This document shows positions 1 through 6,859 of a DNA stretch of 11,800 nt, one piece after another. The position numbers were made by a program, and so were the translations under genes. Position 1 is the first letter of the stretch. Each line of letters begins with the position of its first letter. Source of the DNA: Bacillota bacterium (lineage in GTDB: Bacteria > Bacillota > Clostridia > Acetivibrionales > DTU013); the NCBI GenBank assembly GCA_023399355.1, contig JAEWQC010000193.1:1-11800 (forward strand). The letters run 5' to 3'. Below the pieces are notes generated by a model. It was not told the origin of the DNA. It ran no database searches and saw only the letters and a list, made by a program, of their open reading frames with translations.

Positions 1-6
1 TCCTTT
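1..6 (-). promoter_or_regulatory. Probable Shine-Dalgarno of a gene beginning just left of the window
   Basis: Read on the minus strand, the last bases of the window are AAAGGA, an SD-like sequence following an AT-rich stretch. A start codon would be expected 5 to 10 bases beyond the left edge. The gene would be the third in the ilvD-ilvB direction. The small regulatory subunit of acetohydroxyacid synthase (ilvN) or ketol-acid reductoisomerase (ilvC) would fit the pathway, but no coding sequence is visible, so this is inference only. Confidence 0.35.
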
Positions 7-36
7 GTTAATTTATGGGTTCATGATTTCACCGTG

Positions 37-84
37 TATTCATAACTATTCATAACCGGATGAATATTCATAACTATTCATAAC
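37..84. repeat. Four copies of a 10-bp repeat (TATTCATAAC) in two tandem pairs
   Basis: The unit TATTCATAAC occurs exactly at 37-46, 47-56, 65-74 and 75-84. Two perfect tandem pairs are thus separated by the 8 bases at 57-64. The spacer and the start of the second pair create a perfect 12-bp palindrome ATGAATATTCAT at 60-71. The unit length is close to one helical turn, so all members of a pair face the same side of the DNA, as in iterated protein-binding sites. The array lies between ilvB and the next gene to the left, downstream of the ilvB hairpin. Its function is unknown; it could be an operator, an RNA element or a chance expansion. Confidence 0.8.
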
Positions 85-92
85 AGATTCGC

Positions 93-123
93 GCGGGTCC
101 GGAAATTTGTCCATCCGGCCCGC
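93..123 (-). terminator. Bulged GC-rich hairpin just after ilvB, without a T tract
   Basis: Arms 93-102 (GCGGGTCCGG) and 115-123 (CCGGCCCGC) pair as 5 + 4 GC base pairs around a single bulged base at 98. One more A-T pair closes the loop. The hairpin begins 12 bases after the ilvB stop codon. On the minus strand the sequence after it is not T-rich, and on the plus strand it is A-rich, so it is not a canonical intrinsic terminator. It may be a weak terminator, a processing site or an mRNA-stabilising structure between ilvB and the next gene. Confidence 0.45.
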
Positions 124-135
124 AAAACAAGCAGA

Positions 136-1806
136 TCATTCTTCTATCAGTTCGTCTATCGGAGCACCGGGCGGGACAATCGGAAATACCTTCTCATCCC
201 TGTCGATCTCAAAATTGATCAAAACAGGTCTGTCTTTTGATGCAAGGGCTCTCATGAATGCCTCATCCACCTCGTCAGGACGCGTGACATTGATTCCTGT
301 GGCACCGAAAGCTTCAGCAAGTGCAACGAAATTCGTACTTCTGTCGATTGTGGTCGCCGAAAATCTGCCGTCATAGAATAGTTTCTGCCACTGCCTGACC
401 ATACCGAGCACGTGGTTGTTAAGTATGGCAATAATGACTGGAAGCTTGTATTCAACAGCTGTGGCAAGTTCCGTGCAATTCATGCGAAAACTTCCGTCAC
501 CGGCGATATTGATGACTTTTTTATCAGGTCTTCCAATCTGTGCCCCTATGCAGGCACCAAGCCCATAACCCATTGTTCCAAGCCCTCCTGACGAAATGAA
601 CTGTCTGGTTTTCGTATATTTGTAGAACTGCGCCGCCCATAGCTGGTTCTGACCGACTTCCGTAGTAATAAGTGCGTCGCCGCCTGTGAGCTCATAAAGT
701 CTTTCCATGATGTAATGCGGTTTTAAAGGCCCTTCTTTCTCATATTTCAAAGGATATTGAACCTTCCACTTCTCTATCTTTCTGTTCCATTCCGTTTTTT
801 CACGGGCCTCAACCCGTTCGGCAAGATACCGGAGAATTTCCTTTATATTGCCGACCAGCGGGTAATGAACCGATACATTCTTATTGATCTCTGCAGGATC
901 GATATCTATATGCATGATTTTTGCATGAGGGGCAAACTTTTTAACGTCACTGATCACTCTGTCACTGAACCTTGCACCAATCGCAATAAAAAGATCCGTT
1001 TCAGAAACAGCAGTGTTTGAGGTCCTGCTTCCGTGCATGCCTACAAGGCCTGTAAACAGGTCGTGCGTACCAGGGAATGTTCCCAGTCCCATCAATGTCG
1101 TTGTGACAGGGATTTGGGCCTTTTCGGCGAGTATGAGCAGTTCAGGATCAGCACCGGCTATGGAGACTCCTCCACCGGACAGGATGATAGGTTTCTTCGC
1201 GGCATTAATCAACACTGCCGCCTGTTCAACTTCAGACGGCTTCGCTCCCATGGGTTCCGCTTCCGGTTCTGGCGGTACCACCTTTTCATATTCAGCGGTT
1301 GCTGCAGTGACATCTTTGCAGATATCAACCAGAACTGGTCCCGGGCGGCCGCTTGCAGCTATCCTGAATGCTTCCCGCACTACGCCGGCCAGCTTGTTGA
1401 CATCCTTTACAATATAGTTATGCTTTGTAACAGGCATCGTGATTCCAGTGATGTCCACCTCCTGGAAAGAGTCCTTTCCAAGCAGCGCAGTAGATACCTG
1501 ACCCGTTATTGCCACCATCGGCACAGAGTCCATATAAGCCGTAGCAATTCCGGTGACCAGATTGGTAGCTCCCGGGCCCGAGGTTGCAATGCACACACCG
1601 GTTCTGCCGGTTGCACGCGCATATCCGTCCGCAGCGTGCGAGGCTCCCTGCTCATGGGAGGTGAGTATGTGATTGATCTCGTCGCTGGCCTTGTACAAGG
1701 CATCATAAATATTCAGCACGGCACCCCCGGGAAACCCGAATACGGTATCCACACCCTGTTCCTTCAAACATTCAATCAATATTTCCGCACCGCTCAGTTT
1801 TTTCAT
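136..1806 (-). CDS. ilvB: Acetohydroxyacid (acetolactate) synthase, large catalytic subunit
   Basis: This ThDP enzyme condenses two pyruvates to 2-acetolactate, or pyruvate with 2-oxobutyrate to 2-aceto-2-hydroxybutyrate. It is the first common step of branched-chain amino acid synthesis and acts in the cytoplasm. The 556 residues are normal for the family. Visible features are the N-terminal pyrimidine-binding domain with the catalytic glutamate E51 (SHEQGASHAADGYA), the SGPGATN loop (76-82), a central FAD-type region with GMHG (257-260) and GARFSDRV (277-284), and the C-terminal ThDP/Mg motif GDGSF (436-440) ending in NN (463-464). W473 in MVRQWQ and the FAD region favour a biosynthetic AHAS over a catabolic AlsS. 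The ATG at 1806 is chosen because GGAGG sits 4 bases upstream; a TTG extension to 1836 lacks such a site. It follows ilvD after 40 bases with no hairpin between, so the two are probably co-transcribed. No small subunit (ilvN) is inside the window. Confidence 0.96.
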   Translation of the reverse strand: MKKLSGAEILIECLKEQGVDTVFGFPGGAVLNIYDALYKASDEINHILTSHEQGASHAADGYARATGRTGVCIATSGPGATNLVTGIATAYMDSVPMVAITGQVSTALLGKDSFQEVDITGITMPVTKHNYIVKDVNKLAGVVREAFRIAASGRPGPVLVDICKDVTAATAEYEKVVPPEPEAEPMGAKPSEVEQAAVLINAAKKPIILSGGGVSIAGADPELLILAEKAQIPVTTTLMGLGTFPGTHDLFTGLVGMHGSRTSNTAVSETDLFIAIGARFSDRVISDVKKFAPHAKIMHIDIDPAEINKNVSVHYPLVGNIKEILRYLAERVEAREKTEWNRKIEKWKVQYPLKYEKEGPLKPHYIMERLYELTGGDALITTEVGQNQLWAAQFYKYTKTRQFISSGGLGTMGYGLGACIGAQIGRPDKKVINIAGDGSFRMNCTELATAVEYKLPVIIAILNNHVLGMVRQWQKLFYDGRFSATTIDRSTNFVALAEAFGATGINVTRPDEVDEAFMRALASKDRPVLINFEIDRDEKVFPIVPPGAPIDELIEE

Positions 1807-1846
1807 AGTTCCTCCGCTACTATCCGAATATAACAAGAAAATATGG

Positions 1847-3505
1847 TTACTTCAGCACCGCTCCCGTACTTGCAGAAGTCACAAGCCTTGCATACCTTCC
1901 AAGGTAACCGGTCGTGATCCTCGGCTGAGGGGCTTTCCATGAAGTCATCCTTTGTTTGAGTTCATCCTCCGGGACCTCGGCATTTAGCTTTCCTTCCGGG
2001 ATGTTTATGCTGATGATATCCCCTTCCCGAACTGCTGCAATCAATCCGCCCTCCATTGCTTCAGGCGAAACATGGCCTATGGATGCTCCCCTTGATGCGC
2101 CGGAAAACCTTCCATCCGTGATCAGTGCCACATCCTTGTCCAGTCCCATGCCTGCGATTGCAGAGGTAGGTCCGAGCATCTCCCGCATTCCCGGGCCTCC
2201 CTTAGGGCCTTCATAACGTATGATGACCACATCTCCCTTTTTGATCCTGCCTTCATAGATCGCAATGATTGCATCGTCTTCAGAATCAAACACCCTCGCA
2301 GGTCCTTTGTGAACAAGCATCTCCCTTGCCACTGCCGAACGCTTTACGACAGCTCCGTCAGCTGCAATATTTCCCCTTAGCACAGCAATACCGCCCGTTG
2401 TACTATAAGGATCACTGATGCTTCTGATCACATCACGGTCAAGTACTTCGGCTTTGCTGATATTTTCTCCGACCGTCCTGCCCGTTGCGGTTAACAGATC
2501 CAAATGCAGCAGACCTTTCCCGGAAAGCTCCTTCATTACTGCCTGAACACCACCCGCCGCATAAAGATCCTGAATATGGTGGTGCCCGGCCGGTGCCAGT
2601 TTGCAAAGGTTTGGCACTTTGCTGCTGATTTCATTTATAATATCAAGATTGATTTCAATCCCAAGTTCGTTTGCAATTGCAGGCAGATGCAGAACGGAAT
2701 TCGTTGAGCATCCAAGCGCCATGTCAACAGTCAATGCATTTTCAAACGCATCCGGTGTCAATATGTCCGATGGCTTAATCTCCTTCTCCACCAGTTCCAT
2801 TATCTTCATTCCAGCCTGTTTGGCCAGTCTGATCCTCTCCGCATATACCGCAGGGATCGTACCGTTTCCGGTAAGCCCCATACCAAGTACTTCCGTCAGA
2901 CAGTTCATCGAGTTGGCAGTAAACATCCCCGAACAGGATCCGCAGCCGGGACAGGCATAATCCTCCAGTTCGGCAACCTCCTCCTCTGTCATCGTACCTG
3001 CCTTGCAGGCCCCTACTGCCTCAAATACACTGTTCAGGTCCAGCTGCCTGCCTTTGCGGGTAACCGAGAGCATCGGTCCTCCGCTGATCACAATGGAGGG
3101 TACATTCACTCTTGCGGCTGCCATCAGCATGCCGGGTACGATCTTATCGCAGTTAGGTATGAAAACCATGCCGTCAAAGCTATGGGCAAGTCCCATTGAT
3201 TCACAGGAATCTGCAATCAGTTCTCTTGAAGCCAGCGAATATTTCATCCCCACATGGCCCATCGCTACGCCGTCGCAAATGCCTATTACACCAAATTCGA
3301 CCGGTGTTCCGCCGGCTATTCTGATACCGGCTTTAACTGCCTCTGTGATCGTGTCAAGATGTATGTGACCAGGCACAATATCGTTTTTTGAATTTGCTAC
3401 GCCTATCAAAGGTCTTGCTATTTCCTCGTCCGTATATCCCATGGCTTTGAACAGCGCCCTGTGCGGGGCTTTTTCTACACCCTTTTTAACAATGTCACTT
3501 CGCAT
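1847..3505 (-). CDS. ilvD: Dihydroxy-acid dehydratase
   Basis: This Fe-S enzyme dehydrates 2,3-dihydroxy-isovalerate to 2-oxoisovalerate, and the methyl homologue to 2-oxo-3-methylvalerate, in valine, leucine and isoleucine synthesis. At 552 residues it is full length for the IlvD/Edd family. Visible motifs are PGHIHLD (45-51), CDGVAMGH (77-84), PNCDKIVPGM (117-126) with C119 and the conserved D120-K121 metal/carbamate pair, CPGCGSCSGMFTANSMNC (185-202) with the likely cluster ligand C191, and the C-terminal block TDGRFSGASRG. The first position, which is cysteine in many [2Fe-2S] plant and mycobacterial forms, is glycine here (VPGH), as in Escherichia coli IlvD, which is a [4Fe-4S], oxygen-labile enzyme. 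The ATG at 3505 has AAAGG 11 bases upstream, a little far. It leads an ilvD-ilvB pair. Edd (phosphogluconate dehydratase) is excluded by the ilvB neighbour and the motif set. Confidence 0.96.
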   Translation of the reverse strand: MRSDIVKKGVEKAPHRALFKAMGYTDEEIARPLIGVANSKNDIVPGHIHLDTITEAVKAGIRIAGGTPVEFGVIGICDGVAMGHVGMKYSLASRELIADSCESMGLAHSFDGMVFIPNCDKIVPGMLMAAARVNVPSIVISGGPMLSVTRKGRQLDLNSVFEAVGACKAGTMTEEEVAELEDYACPGCGSCSGMFTANSMNCLTEVLGMGLTGNGTIPAVYAERIRLAKQAGMKIMELVEKEIKPSDILTPDAFENALTVDMALGCSTNSVLHLPAIANELGIEINLDIINEISSKVPNLCKLAPAGHHHIQDLYAAGGVQAVMKELSGKGLLHLDLLTATGRTVGENISKAEVLDRDVIRSISDPYSTTGGIAVLRGNIAADGAVVKRSAVAREMLVHKGPARVFDSEDDAIIAIYEGRIKKGDVVIIRYEGPKGGPGMREMLGPTSAIAGMGLDKDVALITDGRFSGASRGASIGHVSPEAMEGGLIAAVREGDIISINIPEGKLNAEVPEDELKQRMTSWKAPQPRITTGYLGRYARLVTSASTGAVLK

Positions 3506-3711
3506 ATCATCCGCCGCCTTTCTTTTGGAACCGTCTATTCCAGTTATAGATTCACATGATTATTCAAATTCTATTTATAAGGAAATAGCCGGGCTGTATA
3601 ATCCCGGCTATCTTTAAGGCTATTTTACTACGATGTTTGCGCAGCTGTCCAGCCTCCTGCATAAAAAAATCAGAAGCGTTCATTTTTCAAGTATATACAC
3701 CACAAAATTCA
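3506..3711 (-). promoter_or_regulatory. ilvD leader / cvpA-ilvD intergenic region
   Basis: These 206 bases separate cvpA from ilvD. They should hold the ilvD promoter, but I see no convincing -35/-10 pair. They contain the perfect hairpin described separately and a weak TGGAA/TTCCA stem at 3526-3542. There is also an orphan AGGAGG (minus strand, 3653-3658) with no start codon at a useful distance. I searched by eye for a T-box (AGGGTGG-ACCGCG core) and a CodY box and found neither. Confidence 0.4.
3585..3611 (-). terminator. Perfect 9-bp hairpin, probable terminator of the ykvI-DUF5711-cvpA unit
   Basis: ATAGCCGGG (3585-3593) and CCCGGCTAT (3603-3611) form a perfect 9-bp stem with a 9-base loop. 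On the minus strand it is followed by TTTCCTTAT, a short interrupted T-rich run, so it would be a moderate terminator. It lies about 100 bases past the cvpA stop and 80 bases before ilvD. It could equally be an attenuator in the ilvD leader; see the finding on the alternative helix. Confidence 0.55.
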
Positions 3712-4407
3712 TTAATGAATGGCACTAATAATAAAATTATTCTCATAGAACCATCCAGCGAGCACGGAACCGTCCAGTGCACTAAACACCGGTACGAAGG
3801 CTTGGTTCGAATTGAAGAGAACCAACACGGCACATACGATAAAAACGGCCAGGAACCCTTGTATCGCACCGATTATAAACCCGCCCATCCTGTCTATCTG
3901 CTTGAAAACAGGCAGTTTCGACACCCCCTTTAAAATGAGGCCGACAAATGACAGTACGATTCTGAGGAGGATGTAAAGTAAGATCAGACTAATTACAGAA
4001 ATAACCATTCTGGTCAATTCATCTCCAATCGCATTCGTAATACTCTGAATATCTAACAATTTTGACGGGGACGGAAGCTTTTCGAGCATGGATCGTTTAA
4101 AAAAGTCAGGCAGCGGAAGCGGACTAATAACGGCATTCGCACCCGCAGCACCCGAAACTGTGGAGGTTGAGGATGCAGTTACCTCCTGGCCGCGGAGCAT
4201 AAGTGTCTTCATGATTGAATTCTTGATTCCGTTATAGACCGGTGTTTTATCCAGCATACCTGCAAGAACCGGATAAAATTTTATAGACGCGAAAATACAA
4301 ATAAAAAAAGAGACCACCTTGTAAACTGACATTAAAAAGCCCTTTGCGAATCCTACAAAAGCAAACACAACTATAAAAGCAATTACTACATAGTCAATCC
4401 AGTTCAT
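3712..4407 (-). CDS. CvpA-family integral membrane protein
   Basis: 231 residues with four predicted membrane segments: about 5-23, 28-47, 131-156 and 175-199. Between the second and third is an unusually long, Ser/Thr/Ala-rich loop (about 48-128). The block LPVFKQIDRMGGFIIGAIQG (165-184) matches the conserved CvpA signature of a positively charged turn followed by a glycine-rich helix. CvpA proteins are named for colicin V production in E. coli; in Bacillota their role is unresolved and is usually described as membrane or envelope related. The ATG at 4407 is preceded two bases upstream by a run of seven G, which must serve as the SD. The gene follows the DUF5711 gene after 45 bases and is probably the last of a three-gene unit ending at the 3585-3611 hairpin. 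Family assignment is fairly sure; function is not. Confidence 0.82.
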   Translation of the reverse strand: MNWIDYVVIAFIVVFAFVGFAKGFLMSVYKVVSFFICIFASIKFYPVLAGMLDKTPVYNGIKNSIMKTLMLRGQEVTASSTSTVSGAAGANAVISPLPLPDFFKRSMLEKLPSPSKLLDIQSITNAIGDELTRMVISVISLILLYILLRIVLSFVGLILKGVSKLPVFKQIDRMGGFIIGAIQGFLAVFIVCAVLVLFNSNQAFVPVFSALDGSVLAGWFYENNFIISAIH

Positions 4408-4452
4408 AACCCCCCCGTCCGCCGGTATTTAACCAGGCTCTCCAACTATTTT

Positions 4453-5628
4453 TCAATTGATGCTTACTACGGTCACGGTATCATTGGTGATGACAGCCGC
4501 CAGCTGTCTGTTGAAAAAGATTATCTGCTGTATTTGCGAAGCCGAAGAATATTTGCTGATATTTTGGCACCTGTCATTATAAAAGTACGCACTATCATTT
4601 GAGAACACTGCAACAGCACCTTTTACAGCAGTCATACGGCTCGGTCTGAACGCAAGATTTCCTGAAGCCAGTTCAGATCCTTTGGGATCATACACCTTTA
4701 ATTGAATACCCTCGCCGCTTTCTGCCGTCACAGCCAGTCTCCTGTCGCCTGCCGGGCAAGCGCCGGAAACTGCTGTAAACTGCTTTTCCCAGATTACCTT
4801 GCCTGCCTTGTCCACACATGCCACAGCCCTGTCCCCGGCAGCAAAAAGGCTTCCGTCGCTGTTGAACCAATATAGGGGAAGCAGTTCGCCGGATGCTTCA
4901 AAGGTTTGTATGACAGGATCGCTCCCGTTGAAATCGTAGAATTTATAGTCCGAATACGCACCATATGCACCCGTACTGATTCCCGAAACTGCCAGTGTTT
5001 TTTCATTTGGTGAAATACCGGCATTCACGGCAAAATCATTTGCAATAATCTTTCTAAAAAGTTCAACTCCATAAGGATCATAAACCCTGATTTCGTTATT
5101 GTACCTTTTCGATGCGACAATTACACTGACATAGCCGTCCTCACTCATGTCCGCGTTGAGGATCGAAGCGTCAAGTTTGTCTCTCCAGCGAATTGTTCGT
5201 CCTTCTACGACAAATATGTCGTTTGCTCCAATATCAGCACCCAGGAGGCGTGCTCCATTCGTTTTTAAAACAGGTTTATTCAGTGACATGCTCTCTGACC
5301 ATACCGACGCCCCTTTTTTGTCCAGAAGCCATATACCTCCCGTGCTACATTTGGCAATATAATCTCCATATACCGTAAAATCGGACTTATCCTTTGCGTC
5401 AAAATCAAATTCAAACTGAACCTGTGCATCTTTTACCGCATGTATTTTTGAGCCTGGCAGCAACTGGAGAAGATCCTTGGGAGTTACTGAGGGATTGGTA
5501 CTTTTCATATAAGTGTAATAGGCGAATAAAATGATGCAAATGAACAATAACAACGCTGCAAGAATACCTGCTGCATTTCCGCCAGTCTCCCGTTTAGTCT
5601 GCTCCTGCGGCATTTTCAAAAGGTTCAC
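4453..5628 (-). CDS. DUF5711-type membrane-anchored beta-propeller protein
   Basis: 391 residues. A charged cytoplasmic N-terminus (1-17) is followed by one membrane segment (about 20-40), then an extracytoplasmic domain with WD40/PQQ-like repeats. Blade-like units include WLLDKKGASVWSESM, the stretch with VYDPYGVELFRK, and CVDKAGKVIWEKQF. Each pairs a 'variable, D, G, W/L' turn with beta strands, and sequence such as NADMSEDGYVSV is typical of propeller edges. There is no signal peptidase site or lipobox, so it should stay anchored. It probably acts as a protein- or ligand-binding sensor or scaffold at the cell surface; the partner is unknown. The start is ambiguous: GTG at 5628 (given) has no clear SD, while ATG at 5613 has AGAGGTGA 11 or more bases upstream. 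It sits 58 bases after ykvI and 45 before cvpA, same strand, likely one operon. Confidence 0.72.
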   Translation of the reverse strand: MNLLKMPQEQTKRETGGNAAGILAALLLFICIILFAYYTYMKSTNPSVTPKDLLQLLPGSKIHAVKDAQVQFEFDFDAKDKSDFTVYGDYIAKCSTGGIWLLDKKGASVWSESMSLNKPVLKTNGARLLGADIGANDIFVVEGRTIRWRDKLDASILNADMSEDGYVSVIVASKRYNNEIRVYDPYGVELFRKIIANDFAVNAGISPNEKTLAVSGISTGAYGAYSDYKFYDFNGSDPVIQTFEASGELLPLYWFNSDGSLFAAGDRAVACVDKAGKVIWEKQFTAVSGACPAGDRRLAVTAESGEGIQLKVYDPKGSELASGNLAFRPSRMTAVKGAVAVFSNDSAYFYNDRCQNISKYSSASQIQQIIFFNRQLAAVITNDTVTVVSIN

Positions 5629-5633
5629 CTCTG

Positions 5634-5651
5634 TTTTATCTTTAGATAAAA
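5634..5651 (-). other. Small AT-rich inverted repeat before the DUF5711 gene
   Basis: TTTTATC (5634-5640) and GATAAAA (5645-5651) form a perfect 7-bp inverted repeat with a 4-base loop. It lies directly upstream of the GTG start at 5628. No T tract follows it on the minus strand, so it is not a terminator. It may be a leader stem or an operator half-site pair, or chance in AT-rich DNA. Confidence 0.35.
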
Positions 5652-5686
5652 AACCTGTCTTTTAATAATGATTCTACCATATAAAT

Positions 5687-6763
5687 CTATTTCCTGCCAT
5701 ACCTTCCTGCCGCCCCCTTCCAGATCAGCACACCCCCCTGTGCCAGAATTACAAGGATCATAAACAGGCCAAGATAACCGAAAAGTGGGTAGATGATTGC
5801 AATCAATCTGGAAAATCCCAATGTCGATAAGGGCACGGCAGAAGCACAAAGGATCAGTGTCAGTAACTTTTTATTCAGCTTCAGGCTGTTCCCTGCCCTG
5901 TCAGCGAAGCAATACCCCGAGGTCACCGCAGACGTAAGCATAGCCATCCATAATATTACAGCATATAAATTTCCCGCCGGAATACTGAAATTTTTCAAAA
6001 TATCGAGGACGGGCAGCTCTTTTTCATAGACCGCCGGGTAAAAAATAAACAATGCTGCATTGATCACCAGCGCGGTCAGGCTTAACAGAATCCCCCCCAG
6101 AATACCTCCTATTCTGGCAGTCCTGCGGGTCTTCAGATATGGCAGCAGACTGCACATCATGACAATGGCCAGTATGCTGTTGTAACTGACGTAGAGCAGT
6201 GAAGAAACAAACCAGTTTCCTGTGATATGACTCAAAAACGAGGATATCCTGAACGTCTCGGAATCATTAAAAAAGATAATGTAAAGACCTGCAAGCATAA
6301 TACCCGCTATCAGCACAGGTGTAACGAATGTACTCAATGTCACGATCCCTTTAATATTTGTAAAAATGAGTGCCATTGAAATCAGTCCCGTAATGAGGAC
6401 GGAATAATTGAAGGAAATGCCCAGTCTGTCGGAGATCACGCTCCCGGACCCCGCTATCATGATGCAAAAAAGGCAGAGCATGAAGACCGTAACAGCAACT
6501 TCGATAACCCAGCCGGCAAACCAGCCGAAGGCGGGGAAAAGAAATTCTTCATAATTTCTGATCCTGTCACAGTAAACCCTTTCCAGTACGATACACCCTA
6601 TCACTGCAAACAGCAGTCCTGCCAGGAGAATTCCATAAAATCCGCCGGTCCTGTATATCGAGAAGAACTGCATGATTTCCTGTCCTGAAGCGAACCCTGC
6701 ACCAATGATCGTTGTCGCATATATGCAGGCTACCTTTATGATGTTTTTCAATTCCTCAGTCAT
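5687..6763 (-). CDS. YkvI-family membrane transporter (LeuT-fold-like)
   Basis: 358 residues, almost wholly hydrophobic, with about ten membrane segments (roughly 9-31, 41-61, 82-108, 119-135, 143-164, 183-204, 218-241, 265-287, 300-317, 320-345). The first segment contains GAGFASGQEI (21-30), the hallmark of the YkvI (COG3949) family. This glycine-rich break in helix 1 resembles the unwound substrate/ion site of LeuT-fold transporters of the APC superfamily. The substrate is unknown; a sodium-coupled solute carrier is the usual guess. The ATG at 6763 is fixed by the short charged start MTEELKNIIK before helix 1, as in relatives. Its SD (CGGAG, spacing 7) is real but lies inside the 3' arm of the strong hairpin at 6771-6807. 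It is the first gene of the ykvI-DUF5711-cvpA set. No frameshift or truncation is seen. Confidence 0.85.
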   Translation of the reverse strand: MTEELKNIIKVACIYATTIIGAGFASGQEIMQFFSIYRTGGFYGILLAGLLFAVIGCIVLERVYCDRIRNYEEFLFPAFGWFAGWVIEVAVTVFMLCLFCIMIAGSGSVISDRLGISFNYSVLITGLISMALIFTNIKGIVTLSTFVTPVLIAGIMLAGLYIIFFNDSETFRISSFLSHITGNWFVSSLLYVSYNSILAIVMMCSLLPYLKTRRTARIGGILGGILLSLTALVINAALFIFYPAVYEKELPVLDILKNFSIPAGNLYAVILWMAMLTSAVTSGYCFADRAGNSLKLNKKLLTLILCASAVPLSTLGFSRLIAIIYPLFGYLGLFMILVILAQGGVLIWKGAAGRYGRK

Positions 6764-6807
6764 AAAAAAACTCCGAGCATAGAATCATATATAATTCTAT
6801 GTCGGAG
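6764..6807 (-). terminator. Strong intrinsic terminator after the DUF4340 gene, touching the ykvI start codon
   Basis: CTCCGA (6771-6776) and CATAGAAT (6778-6785) pair with ATTCTATG (6794-6801) and TCGGAG (6802-6807). This gives a 14-bp stem with one bulged base (6777) and an 8-base loop. On the minus strand the stem is followed at once by seven T (6764-6770), then by the ATG of the YkvI gene. It starts 53 bases past the DUF4340 stop and is a textbook intrinsic terminator for the ABC cassette. The SD of the next gene (CGGAG) is part of its 3' arm. Confidence 0.85.
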
Positions 6808-6818
6808 CCGCTTTTCAA
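6788..6818 (-). promoter_or_regulatory. Candidate ykvI promoter overlapping the terminator hairpin
   Basis: On the minus strand TTGAAA (6813-6818) is followed after 19 bases by TATATA (6788-6793), which lies in the hairpin loop. The spacer is longer than ideal, so this is a moderate match. Initiation would be near 6781, inside the 3' arm. It would give an mRNA of about 18 leader bases that cannot form the stem and therefore exposes the ykvI SD. Confidence 0.4.
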
Positions 6819-6830
6819 ATGACTTTCCGT

Positions 6831-6858
6831 CCGGACTGCAATTCAGACTTCTATCCGG
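6831..6858 (-). other. Small imperfect stem-loop between the DUF4340 gene and its terminator
   Basis: CCGGA (6831-6835) pairs with TCCGG (6854-6858). A second short CTG/CAG stem can form inside it after an unpaired stretch. It lies between the DUF4340 stop and the main terminator. Its minus-strand segment ATAGAA could also pair with TTCTAT of the terminator's 3' arm, but only over six bases. Confidence 0.3.
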
Positions 6859-6859
6859 T

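Noticed and set aside
37..84. The 10-bp repeats as a CRISPR array or leader peptide
   Set aside because: Units are far too short and there are no unique spacers. The only frame through them on the minus strand (about 11 codons) has no branched-chain codon run and no SD.
1033..1833. 266-codon open frame on the plus strand opposite ilvB
   Set aside because: It lies wholly antisense to a clear ilvB, is His/Arg/Cys/Ser-rich with no domain, and has no SD; it is a shadow of ilvB codon usage.
3506..3711. T-box leader for ilvD
   Set aside because: No AGGGTGG-ACCGCG core and too little room for the specifier stem.
5625..5849. 74-codon minus-strand frame across the ykvI 3' end and the DUF5711 start
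   Set aside because: It overlaps ykvI coding sequence in another frame, its sequence resembles no protein, and the intergenic part is low-complexity AT-rich DNA.
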